Positions 28,844 through 37,406 of a DNA stretch of 64,000 nt are shown here, piece after piece. Origin of the DNA: Sulfurovum sp. (lineage in GTDB: Bacteria > Campylobacterota > Campylobacteria > Campylobacterales > Sulfurovaceae); NCBI GenBank assembly GCA_027068485.1, contig JAMOSB010000009.1, forward strand, positions 1 to 64,000. The letters are read 5' to 3'. The notes under the pieces were generated by a model. It made no database searches. It was not told the DNA's origin and was given only the letters and a program-made list of their open reading frames with translations. Both the position numbers and the translations under genes were made by a program. The first letter of the stretch is position 1. Each line of letters begins with the position of its first letter.

Positions 28844-28849
28844 ATTATA
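28844..28849 (-). promoter_or_regulatory. Extended -10 promoter (TGC-TATAAT) for galE and the downstream polysaccharide operon
   Basis: Minus strand TGCTATAATCTACTTATTTGAAGGAGAGAGTTTATG: extended -10, then AAGGAG ribosome-binding site before the galE ATG. Confidence 0.55.
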
Positions 28850-28896
28850 GCATACTAAAAGGGAAGAGTGGAGGGGTTAAAGAGAAAAAGCACCCC

Positions 28897-29556
28897 CTAA
28901 TAGGAGAACTTATAGCCTCGTCTTCGCACCGTATGAATTACTTGAAATCCAAGGATACTTTTAAGTCGTTTGCGTATCTGATTGATTGCGACCTCTACGG
29001 TGTTGTCGCTGACATACTCAGGCTCTTCCCAGAGTGCATTGATGATCTCATCTTTGGAGAAGACACGCTGTTTTCTCAACGCTAAATAGGCGAGGATGTC
29101 AAAGGTCTTTCCGTTAAGTGAGACGATCTTTTGATCATACTCTATCTTTTTGTTAGCGATATCGATCACTAGCTTATCGATATTGACCTGTGTACCAAAG
29201 AGGTGTCGCATATTGGCAAGTACCCGTGCAGCGATAAGATCTGGCTTGTCACAGTGCTGGTAGATGACATCATCAACACCCAAGGCAAAAAAGCCCATCT
29301 GTCGCTGTGGCTTATCGGTGAGTATCATAATCTTTGTCTCACTCTTCTTGCGTTTGACCTCATTGACATACCGCTCTAGGGAAAACTTCACACCCTCATC
29401 GACAATGACGACAAGTTCATAGTGTCTAAAGTCTGTAAAATTGGTCGCATCATACATATCTTTGGCATTATCAACAATGCAGATAAAATACTTCTCTAAC
29501 TCTTCTTCAAACTCTCTGACATACTCATCTCTGAACCCTACGGTTAATATTCTCAT
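28897..29556 (-). CDS. HsrA/HP1043-like atypical OmpR-family response regulator
   Basis: C-terminal winged helix ALWEEPEYVSDNTVEVAINQIRKRL...GFQVIHTVRRRGYKFSY; degenerate receiver (MRILTVGFRDEY, YELVVIVDEG). Confidence 0.78.
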   Translation of the reverse strand: MRILTVGFRDEYVREFEEELEKYFICIVDNAKDMYDATNFTDFRHYELVVIVDEGVKFSLERYVNEVKRKKSETKIMILTDKPQRQMGFFALGVDDVIYQHCDKPDLIAARVLANMRHLFGTQVNIDKLVIDIANKKIEYDQKIVSLNGKTFDILAYLALRKQRVFSKDEIINALWEEPEYVSDNTVEVAINQIRKRLKSILGFQVIHTVRRRGYKFSY

Positions 29557-29694
29557 CTTATATGGCTATCCAATCTACTCAAAAAGCAGACAAACCTTAA
29601 GTTTTATCTACTTCTCTCTTTTATTAGCGTATTTATAGCGAAACATAGCTTATTTAAAAATAAAAGCAAGTTTTTTTAAGGTTTATATGCTATT

Positions 29695-30597
29695 TTATTC
29701 TCTCATGGCTTTAATATAGACGCGTTTGGGTGCAGGATAGCCCTCTACGGTCTTCTCTGGATCATCAGGATCAAGAAAATCCTCCAAGCTTTGTGCATCA
29801 ACCCATTGGGTTTTTCGCTGTTCATGTGACTCAGTCTTCATTATCTCCAACACCTCTACAGACTTAAACCCCGCACGATAGCACCAGTTTTTGAGTGCAT
29901 TGACGGTAGGAATGAAGTAGATATTGGGGATTTTGGAGTAGCGGTCGCGTGGGGTCAATGCCACCTCCTCCTCCCCATCGATCATAAAGGTATCCAAGAT
30001 CAGCTCTCCCCCTCGGTTGAGTCCCTTGAAGAGAGACTTCAGTGTCCCCACAGGATCGGGTCGATGGTAGAGTACCCCTAGACAGAAGAGGGTATCGAAG
30101 CGATGCTCATAAAACTCCACATGCTCTACCCCTAGTAGCTCATAGATGATAGGGGTCTTAGCAAAGTGGTTGATAAACTGAAACTGTGAGTAGAAGATAG
30201 CCGAAGGGTCAAAGCCCACCAATCGCTTAGGCTTTTGGGCAAGCATACGGAAGAGGTAGTAGCCATTGTTACACCCGATATCCCCCACAATCTTATCGGT
30301 AAGATCAAAGTGTTTAGCCAAAAGATTATACTTAATCTGACTCTGCCACTCCGAGTCAATAAAGAGTTCATTGATCTCAAAGGGACCCTTACGCCACGGC
30401 TGTATTACCTTGGCAGTCTGCGCTATACGCTTGGCATCTTTATCTGAGAGATTGGCGATCTCCACGCGTATCCTATCCCCTAGTACGACACGCACCTCCT
30501 CAAACTCAGGGAGTGCATGGATCGCATCTTGACGCGGTTGGATATTTTTCCAAGTGAGCCACTTGCGTCGCTCCTCTCTTAGGCTATCGAGATTCAT
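29695..30597 (-). CDS. cmoB: tRNA U34 carboxymethyltransferase
   Basis: WRKGPFEINELFIDSEWQSQIKYN...VGDIGCNNGYYLFRML...LGVLYHRPDPVGTLKSL...LILDTFMIDGEE. Confidence 0.93.
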   Translation of the reverse strand: MNLDSLREERRKWLTWKNIQPRQDAIHALPEFEEVRVVLGDRIRVEIANLSDKDAKRIAQTAKVIQPWRKGPFEINELFIDSEWQSQIKYNLLAKHFDLTDKIVGDIGCNNGYYLFRMLAQKPKRLVGFDPSAIFYSQFQFINHFAKTPIIYELLGVEHVEFYEHRFDTLFCLGVLYHRPDPVGTLKSLFKGLNRGGELILDTFMIDGEEEVALTPRDRYSKIPNIYFIPTVNALKNWCYRAGFKSVEVLEIMKTESHEQRKTQWVDAQSLEDFLDPDDPEKTVEGYPAPKRVYIKAMRE

Positions 30598-31137
30598 CTA
30601 GGGCTTTTTGATATAGGCTTTTTTGATCACTTGGTCAAAGAGTGGTCGAGACCCCGCTCCAACAGAGACACCCTCAATCCGCTTCACAGATTCTTCCCCC
30701 TTAATCACCTCACCAAAGATCGTATAGCCACCATTGAGGTGTGGTGTAGGTACCGTTGTGATAAAGAACTGACTCCCATTGGTATTGGGTCCACGGTTTG
30801 CCATGGCTAGAAGGAATGGTCTATCAAAGACAAGATTAGGAGCATACTCATTTTTGAAGACCTTTTTCCAGATAGACTCTCCCCCACGACCTGTACCCGT
30901 AGGATCTCCCCCTTGGATCATAAAGCCCTTGATAACACGGTGAAAGATAATCCCATCATAGTAGCCATTTTTGACATGGGTTACAAAGTTCTCAACAGCC
31001 AAAGGAGCTACTTTTGGATACATCTTTAGTTCAATTGCCCCCGCATTGGTCTCAAGTACCACAACAGGTGCTTGAGGTGTAGATGCGTGCAACACAACGC
31101 TCAAAAGAAGGGTCAAGGTGAGTACTATACGCTTCAT
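30598..31137 (-). CDS. Exported cyclophilin-type peptidyl-prolyl isomerase (start refined)
   Basis: MKRIVLTLTLLLSVVLHAST signal peptide; FHRVIKGFMIQGGDPTGTGRGGESIW...NGSQFFITTVPTPHLNGGYTIFGEVIKG. The ORF-track N-terminal extension overlaps the upstream gene. Confidence 0.93.
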   Translation of the reverse strand: MKRIVLTLTLLLSVVLHASTPQAPVVVLETNAGAIELKMYPKVAPLAVENFVTHVKNGYYDGIIFHRVIKGFMIQGGDPTGTGRGGESIWKKVFKNEYAPNLVFDRPFLLAMANRGPNTNGSQFFITTVPTPHLNGGYTIFGEVIKGEESVKRIEGVSVGAGSRPLFDQVIKKAYIKKP

Positions 31138-31138
31138 A

Positions 31139-31441
31139 CTACGCCCCCACCACATCATTTTCACACTTATCGATCTTGAGCTCTTTGAGTACCAGCTCAA
31201 AAAATGCTCCACTCTCCCGCTGTACCTCATCACTAAACTCAATATAGAGTGCCTGCTTGGCTTCATGATGATCTTTAGAGTTGTCAAAAATCAGTGGATT
31301 GAGTCCTGTCTGCTTCTTGGTAGCCTCAATCGCCTCCTCTATCTCTGCTCTAAGTGACTCCTCACCCTTAAAGACAAGGCTCAACCCCGCGTAACGCTCT
31401 TCCATTCTTACATTTGCTGTGATTTCGTGACATCTGTTCAT
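31139..31441 (-). CDS. Conserved hypothetical protein (~100 aa)
   Basis: Intact ORF filling the gap between rny and the cyclophilin gene; no recognised domain. Confidence 0.65.
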   Translation of the reverse strand: MNRCHEITANVRMEERYAGLSLVFKGEESLRAEIEEAIEATKKQTGLNPLIFDNSKDHHEAKQALYIEFSDEVQRESGAFFELVLKELKIDKCENDVVGA

Positions 31442-31462
31442 TTATTTCCTTTGTAGTAGATT

Positions 31463-32989
31463 TTATTTTGCATAGCTCATCGCACGCATTTCCCTAATAA
31501 CATTCACCTTAATTTCTCCAGGATATTGTACCCGCTTCTCTATCTCTTTGGCAATCTCTTTGCTAAGAAGTACCACCTCATTGTCACTCATCTGCTGTGC
31601 ATTGACAAAGACGCGGATCTCCCGCCCTGCATTGATCGCATAGGCACGCTCCACTGAGGGCTTGGAGAGGGCGATCTCTTCGATCTCCTTGACACGCTGT
31701 GTAAAGCTCTCTAGCACCTCTCGTCTCGCCCCTGGTCGAGCCGCAGAAAGGGCATCTGCCGCACAGACCGCCGCACTCTCTACAGAGTCTGGCTCTTCGT
31801 GTCCATGGTGGGCATAGATAGCGTTAATGACGGTGGGGTGTTCATTGTGTCGACGACACAACTCCGCCCCTAGCTCTACATGAGATCCCCCCCTATCTTG
31901 CGTGAGTGCCTTACCGATATCGTGGAGAAGCCCCGCACGCAATGCCAGCTTCTCATCACCTCCCATCTCAGCTGCCATCACCTTGGCAAGGCGTGCCACC
32001 TCGAGGGTGTGTGCCAAGGCATTCTGCCCATAACTAGCACGATACTTTAGCCTCCCAAGGAGTCTCACAAGCTCTTCGTGCATCGGGAAGAGTCCTAGAT
32101 CGATAAGGATATTCTCCCCCGCCTCATAGGTGCGTTGCTCAAACTCCGCTTCGACCTTGGCGTGTACCTCTTCGATACGCCCAGGGTGGATGCGTCCATC
32201 TTCGACTAGTAGCTCAATCACCCGTGTCGCGATTGCTCTACGGTAGAGGTTGAAGCTACTTACCAGTATCACACCAGGGGTCTCATCAATGACGATATCC
32301 ACACCTAAAAGCATCTCAAGGCTCTTGATATTGCGTCCCTCTTTTCCGATGATACGCCCCTTATGCTCATCGCTTGGCAGGGTGATAAGATTGATGAGTC
32401 GTTCTCCCGCAAACTCCCCTGCGTAGCGACTCACCGCTTGGGCTAGGATATAGTTAGCACGCTTCTGCCCCTCCTCTTTGGCACGCTGTTCATAGCGACG
32501 CACAATCGCTGCGACCTCTTGGCGACTCTGCTCCTCGACCTTCTCCAAGACATAGGCTCTCGCCTCCTCTTGGGTCAAGGAGGCAACACTCTCCATCTTC
32601 CCTACCGCACTGGCTATCTCTTGGACTTTGCGTGCCTCTAGGGTTGCGAGTTTCTCCACCCGATACCTCGCTGTCTGCTCTAACGCATCGAGCTGTTGCT
32701 GATGGACTTTGAGTGCTTTTTGCTCCACAACAAGCTCACGGTGCTGATCCTCTATACTCTGGGTTCGTTCACGCAGTCGGGCATTGAGCTTGATCTCTTT
32801 GGTCTTAAGGCGTGACTGCGTCTCCTCTAGCAGAAGCTCTGCCTCTTGTGCGATCGCTTTGGCTTTGGCTCTCGCCTCGACCTCTAGGTAGGCAAAGCGA
32901 TTTTTGGTACTCGCTTGCAACCAGAGGTAACAGACCCCTGCTCCAACTACTACTCCAGCGACACTGGAGACTCCGATAATTTCTAACAT
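31463..32989 (-). CDS. rny: Ribonuclease Y
   Basis: N-terminal TM and coiled coil, KH (GRIIGKEGRNIKSLEMLLGVDIVIDETPGVILVSSFN), HD (LAHTLEVARLAKVMA...AGLLHDIGKAL). Confidence 0.96.
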   Translation of the reverse strand: MLEIIGVSSVAGVVVGAGVCYLWLQASTKNRFAYLEVEARAKAKAIAQEAELLLEETQSRLKTKEIKLNARLRERTQSIEDQHRELVVEQKALKVHQQQLDALEQTARYRVEKLATLEARKVQEIASAVGKMESVASLTQEEARAYVLEKVEEQSRQEVAAIVRRYEQRAKEEGQKRANYILAQAVSRYAGEFAGERLINLITLPSDEHKGRIIGKEGRNIKSLEMLLGVDIVIDETPGVILVSSFNLYRRAIATRVIELLVEDGRIHPGRIEEVHAKVEAEFEQRTYEAGENILIDLGLFPMHEELVRLLGRLKYRASYGQNALAHTLEVARLAKVMAAEMGGDEKLALRAGLLHDIGKALTQDRGGSHVELGAELCRRHNEHPTVINAIYAHHGHEEPDSVESAAVCAADALSAARPGARREVLESFTQRVKEIEEIALSKPSVERAYAINAGREIRVFVNAQQMSDNEVVLLSKEIAKEIEKRVQYPGEIKVNVIREMRAMSYAK

Positions 32990-32996
32990 CTTGTCC

Positions 32997-33560
32997 TTAC
33001 TTAGGTGGCAAAAAAGTACATATACCCTCTGGTACTATAATCGTATCGGCACGCACATCGTAGTCATCGGTCACAACCGTAGGACTATAGCAGAGTGTCC
33101 GTGCTACAAATATAATCTTATCTATATATTGTCGCTCTTTCTCAAAGAATCTATCGTACATCCCTTTGCCAAAGCCGATGCGTCGCTGTGTCACATCGAC
33201 TCCAACAATCGGCACGATAGCCACATCTAATTTTCTATTTCTATATTTTTTTGAATTTTTTGGTTCTCTAATACCAAAAGACTTCTTCTCTAATGGATAC
33301 CTATATTTTACCACTCTAAAACTTTTACCTTCCATAAAGGGGACATAGAGTGTACGCTTTTCGCGTCGTAACTGCTTGATAAGGGGGGTGAGGTTGACCT
33401 CACTCTTGAGTGGGAGGTAGAGCATAATCTGCTGGGCATTCATCTCTCTGATGACCCCATAGAGTGCTAATAGCACCTGTTTATCTTTTTTGTAGACACC
33501 AAGGGAGCTGATGCGTCGCAAACGCTTCAAACACCCTGCTCTAAAGCACTGTTTATTCAT
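32997..33560 (-). CDS. 5-formyltetrahydrofolate cyclo-ligase
   Basis: IMLYLPLKSEVNLTPLI...TLYVPFMEG...VAIVPIVGVDVTQRRIGFGKGMYDRFFE. Confidence 0.9.
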   Translation of the reverse strand: MNKQCFRAGCLKRLRRISSLGVYKKDKQVLLALYGVIREMNAQQIMLYLPLKSEVNLTPLIKQLRREKRTLYVPFMEGKSFRVVKYRYPLEKKSFGIREPKNSKKYRNRKLDVAIVPIVGVDVTQRRIGFGKGMYDRFFEKERQYIDKIIFVARTLCYSPTVVTDDYDVRADTIIVPEGICTFLPPK

Positions 33561-33577
33561 GGCTATAACTTTATTTT

Positions 33578-33600
33578 GGTATAATTCACGCTATTATACC
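33578..33600. promoter_or_regulatory. Perfect dyad GGTATAAT-N7-ATTATACC: opposed -10 elements (divergent promoter)
   Basis: Plus strand ggtataattcacgctattatacc in the 52-nt gap between divergent genes; TATAAT on both strands; the plus strand is an extended -10 (TGGTATAAT). Confidence 0.7.
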
Positions 33601-33612
33601 CAAAGGAATCTA

Positions 33613-34374
33613 GTGATAAAAAGACTACGACTGTTTGAGAGTGTACGCGTGCTTTGCCTCCTTCTACTTCTCAGTGGCTGTGAAAAGGAACCTTCCCAAG
33701 AGGAGGAGAGACTCACTCCAATCCCAATACCCCAATCCCAACCCAAAGAGGGGCTATCTGATGCGGAGTTGATGGAGGTGATGCTACAAGCTAGACACGC
33801 TATTGACAACGCCCCAGTGGTACAGACTAGCACCAAGCCTACACCACCTAAGCCTACGACAACACACCCGACTCCCCCCTCACCCACAACACCATCCCCA
33901 GCAGAGAGTCCCGTAGTCACCACCACACCGCCTCTCTCTACTCCCCCCGTAGCACCACAGATCCTACAAGAGCAGTTTAGCTTCAAAAGTAGCACAGGAG
34001 AGGAGTACAATCTCACACTCAAACCACAGAGCCTTCAGCTTCAAGCAGGAGCCAAACCCCTCATTGTGCTACATCTCTTTGACAAACACCACGGAATGGA
34101 TACCTATCTCCCCTCACTCCAAAAACGCTATGCCAAAGTCATGACACTCCTCACCCTGCCACTCCAACAAGAGCCTAAGCCCAAAGCTCACTGGATCAGC
34201 TATAGTCCACAAACCCACACCCTACTCCATACGCTTCAATCGCATCTAGCCATAGAGCAAAGCCCTCTACCACTTACCCTACTCTACTACAACGGTACCT
34301 ACCGTAGTGACTATAAGGGTGAAGTGCCTATTGAGATGCTCACACACGATATCGAAATGATTATCAAACACTAA
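33613..34374 (+). CDS. Lipoprotein with Pro/Thr-rich linker and possible thioredoxin-like C-terminus (GTG start)
   Basis: VIKRLRLFESVRVLCLLLLLSGC lipobox; AAGGA ribosome-binding site; KPLIVLHLFDKHHGMDTYLPSLQKRYAKVMTLLTLPL; directly upstream of ftsY. Confidence 0.72.
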   Translation: MIKRLRLFESVRVLCLLLLLSGCEKEPSQEEERLTPIPIPQSQPKEGLSDAELMEVMLQARHAIDNAPVVQTSTKPTPPKPTTTHPTPPSPTTPSPAESPVVTTTPPLSTPPVAPQILQEQFSFKSSTGEEYNLTLKPQSLQLQAGAKPLIVLHLFDKHHGMDTYLPSLQKRYAKVMTLLTLPLQQEPKPKAHWISYSPQTHTLLHTLQSHLAIEQSPLPLTLLYYNGTYRSDYKGEVPIEMLTHDIEMIIKH

Positions 34375-34386
34375 CAAGGAACCCAT

Positions 34387-35253
34387 ATGTTTAATCTATT
34401 TAAAAAAGTCCTCGGTCGCACCAGTAAAGCGATCAAAGGGGTAGTCCCCACCAAGAAAAAGAGTATCTCCAAAGAGGAGTTTGAGGATATACTGCTAGAG
34501 GCTGATGTCAACTACGCATTGGTAGAGAGGCTCTTGAAGTCACTCCCCAACACCATCAACCGTATCCAAGCCTTCAACTCCCTCATCTCTGTCTTTCAGT
34601 ACAAAGCCAACTGGAAAGAGCCAGAGACAACCCCCTTTGTGGAGATGATCATCGGGGTCAATGGAGCAGGTAAAACCACCACCATCGCCAAACTCGCCCA
34701 CCGCTACCAGAGCCAAGGCAAGGGGGTGATACTCGGAGCGGGTGATACCTTTAGAGCTGCAGCGATAGAGCAACTGAGCCGATGGGCAACCAAGCTCAAC
34801 CTCCCTATCGTCGCAACACAACAGGGGCATGATCCCTCCGCAGTCGTCTATGATACCATCGAGTCAGCCAAAGCCAAGGGGCTTGAGCATGTCATCATCG
34901 ACACCGCAGGGCGACTCCATACCCAAACCAACCTCTCAGAAGAGCTCAAAAAGATGATACGCATCGCCCATAAAGCCCAAGAGGGAGCCCCCCACCGTAA
35001 ACTACTCATACTCGATGGGACACAGGGAAGCTCCGCTATCAACCAAGCCAAGGCGTTTCATGAGATGATAGAGATTGATGGGATTATCATCACCAAGCTC
35101 GATGGGACAGCCAAAGGGGGGGCACTCCTCAGTATCGCCGATGAGCTTCAGATGCCGATCTTCTACATCGGGACAGGTGAACAGCCCAAAGACCTCATCG
35201 ACTTCAAGGCAAACGCCTATATCAATACCATCTTAGATGAGATCTTCGTCTAA
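34387..35253 (+). CDS. ftsY: Signal recognition particle receptor FtsY
   Basis: GVNGAGKTTTIAKLAHRY, GAGDTFRAAAIEQL, IIDTAGRLHTQTNL, TKLDGTAKGG. Confidence 0.97.
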   Translation: MFNLFKKVLGRTSKAIKGVVPTKKKSISKEEFEDILLEADVNYALVERLLKSLPNTINRIQAFNSLISVFQYKANWKEPETTPFVEMIIGVNGAGKTTTIAKLAHRYQSQGKGVILGAGDTFRAAAIEQLSRWATKLNLPIVATQQGHDPSAVVYDTIESAKAKGLEHVIIDTAGRLHTQTNLSEELKKMIRIAHKAQEGAPHRKLLILDGTQGSSAINQAKAFHEMIEIDGIIITKLDGTAKGGALLSIADELQMPIFYIGTGEQPKDLIDFKANAYINTILDEIFV

Positions 35254-35256
35254 CCC

Positions 35257-35937
35257 CTAGAGAGCAAACCGCTCTTTGTAGACCTCTTCAAGGGGTCGCT
35301 TCTCTCGATAGTCGATCAACTCCCCAATCACCACTGTAATCTCTTGTGCGACACTACTATCTTTGAGTGATTTAGAGAGTACGGCTCCTGCATTACCACG
35401 GATATGCACAGGGAGTATCGGCAGACGGTTTTTCAGGGCGATGATACGCGCCCCCTCCTTGAAGGGGATAAGTGAATGGTCTGTCTTGTTGCGTGTACCT
35501 TCAGGAAAGATAAAGATAGAACTTCCCTCCTTGACCCCCGCTTTGACATCGGCAAAAAATCCACTCATCTGCTCTTTTTCTCTATCGAGTAGGATCGTCC
35601 CTGCATTGCGTACAAAGAGTCCAAAGAAGAAGGAGTTGTAGAGCTCTTTTTTGGAGATCCAGAGTCCAAAGATATTTGTCTTCTCTAACATCATCTCGAT
35701 AATAGGCGGATCGATAATCGTACGGTGGTTACTCACCAGTAGATACTGCCCATCTAGCGGAAGTCTCTCCTCATGCTCTACTTTGATGGTGATATTGAGT
35801 GCCTTGAGTTGGGCTTTGGAGTAGGCTAGACGAATCCTCTTCTTCTCCAATGGATCAGAGGTCTGCTTGAGCCTCCACCCAAAACTATTGGTCAGATAGA
35901 GTGCGTAGCCTAGTTGCTTGATTTGGTTCCAGTTCAT
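35257..35937 (-). CDS. plsC: 1-acyl-sn-glycerol-3-phosphate acyltransferase-like (start refined to MNWNQIK)
   Basis: VSNHRTIIDPPIIEMML (HX4D-type), FIFPEGTRNKTDHSLIPFKEGA. The track extension to 36111 would overlap radA; a TATAAT lies just upstream of 35937. Confidence 0.86.
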   Translation of the reverse strand: MNWNQIKQLGYALYLTNSFGWRLKQTSDPLEKKRIRLAYSKAQLKALNITIKVEHEERLPLDGQYLLVSNHRTIIDPPIIEMMLEKTNIFGLWISKKELYNSFFFGLFVRNAGTILLDREKEQMSGFFADVKAGVKEGSSIFIFPEGTRNKTDHSLIPFKEGARIIALKNRLPILPVHIRGNAGAVLSKSLKDSSVAQEITVVIGELIDYREKRPLEEVYKERFAL

Positions 35938-36056
35938 AAAATCCCCTCTGATAAAATAGAGTTGGATTATAACCAAAAGAGCTAAAAGCACCAATCTGTC
36001 ACACTTTGATAACTCTAGGAGATTTTTGACTATACTTTCATAAAAAGGTATCGACA

Positions 36057-37403
36057 ATGGCAAAGAAAAAAACCCTCTTTGAGTGTCAAGCGTGTGGCTT
36101 TCAGTCCCCACGATGGATGGGGAAGTGTACCTCCTGTAATCAGTGGGAGACGATGATAGAGCTTAGTGCTGAGCAGATTAAGTTTCTCAAGAGTGAGACG
36201 ACAACCAGACAAAGCACCCCCTCCAAGGCGATTCCTATTACTGAAGTGGGAGAGGATAATATCACCCGTTTCTCCTCAGGTAGTAAGGAGCTAGATTTGG
36301 TGCTTGGAGGTGGAGTGGTACCAGGGTCACTCACGCTGATTGGGGGGAGTCCAGGGATTGGTAAATCGACCCTACTCCTCAAGATAGCAGGTAACCTAGC
36401 CCAACAAGATAGACGCGTCTTGTATGTCTCAGGGGAGGAGTCCGCAGGGCAGATCAAACTACGCGCCAATCGTCTCGATGCTAACCACCCCAAGCTCTAT
36501 CTCCTCGCAGAGATCAACCTCGGCAGTGTCTTGGCAGAAGTTGCCAAAACCTCCTATGACTTTATCGTCATCGACTCCATCCAGACCCTCTACTCTGATG
36601 AGACCCCCTCTGCTCCAGGCTCTGTCACACAGGTACGCACCATCACTTTTGAGCTAATGCGTATCGCCAAGAGCCTCCATATCCCGATCTTTATCATCGG
36701 GCATATCACCAAAGATGGCTCGATCGCAGGTCCTAGAGTCCTAGAGCATATGGTCGATACCGTACTCTACTTTGAGGGTGATAGTAACTCAGAGCTACGA
36801 CTACTACGAGGATTCAAAAACCGTTTTGGCTCAACCAATGAGGTGGGGATATTTGAGATGAGTGCGGGAGGACTCAACGATGCCAAGAGTATGGCGGGGC
36901 GGTTCTTTGATAAGGAGCATCTCCAGTCAGGCTCTGCGTTGACGGTCATTATGGAGGGGAGTCGCCCCATCATCATCGAGGTTGAAGCCCTCGTCTCCGA
37001 GGCCTATGGACACCCCAAACGAAGCTCTACGGGATTTGACAACAACCGTCTAGGGATGCTTCTGGCACTACTAGAGAAGAAGCTCGACCTTCCATTGGGT
37101 ACCTATGATGTCTTTATCAATATCTCAGGGGGCATCAAGGTCACTGAACCCTCAGCCGATCTTGCTGTCATCGCTGCGATACTCAGTAGCTACCGCGAAC
37201 GCAAACTCAGTGCCAATACCCTCTTCTTGGGGGAGGTGAGCCTCACAGGAGAGATACGAGAGATCCCCGCCCTCACCCAACGCCTCAAAGAGATGGAGAC
37301 CCAAGGCTTTACCAAAGCAATCATCCCTAACACCCCACTAGAGAAGAGTAGCATCAAGTGCTTTGTCGCAAGTGAGGTCTCCAAAGTCGTGGAGTGGATG
37401 TAG
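36057..37403 (+). CDS. radA: DNA repair protein RadA
   Basis: FECQACGFQSPRWMGKCTSCNQW zinc finger, GGSPGIGKSTLLLKIAG, KNRFGSTNEVGIFEM, Lon-like C-terminus. Confidence 0.98.
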   Translation: MAKKKTLFECQACGFQSPRWMGKCTSCNQWETMIELSAEQIKFLKSETTTRQSTPSKAIPITEVGEDNITRFSSGSKELDLVLGGGVVPGSLTLIGGSPGIGKSTLLLKIAGNLAQQDRRVLYVSGEESAGQIKLRANRLDANHPKLYLLAEINLGSVLAEVAKTSYDFIVIDSIQTLYSDETPSAPGSVTQVRTITFELMRIAKSLHIPIFIIGHITKDGSIAGPRVLEHMVDTVLYFEGDSNSELRLLRGFKNRFGSTNEVGIFEMSAGGLNDAKSMAGRFFDKEHLQSGSALTVIMEGSRPIIIEVEALVSEAYGHPKRSSTGFDNNRLGMLLALLEKKLDLPLGTYDVFINISGGIKVTEPSADLAVIAAILSSYRERKLSANTLFLGEVSLTGEIREIPALTQRLKEMETQGFTKAIIPNTPLEKSSIKCFVASEVSKVVEWM

Positions 37404-37406
37404 CCC

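Noticed and set aside
33820-33960. Pro/Thr-codon repeats in the lipoprotein gene that look like tandem repeats
   Set aside because: Irregular low-complexity linker, not a DNA-level tandem repeat.
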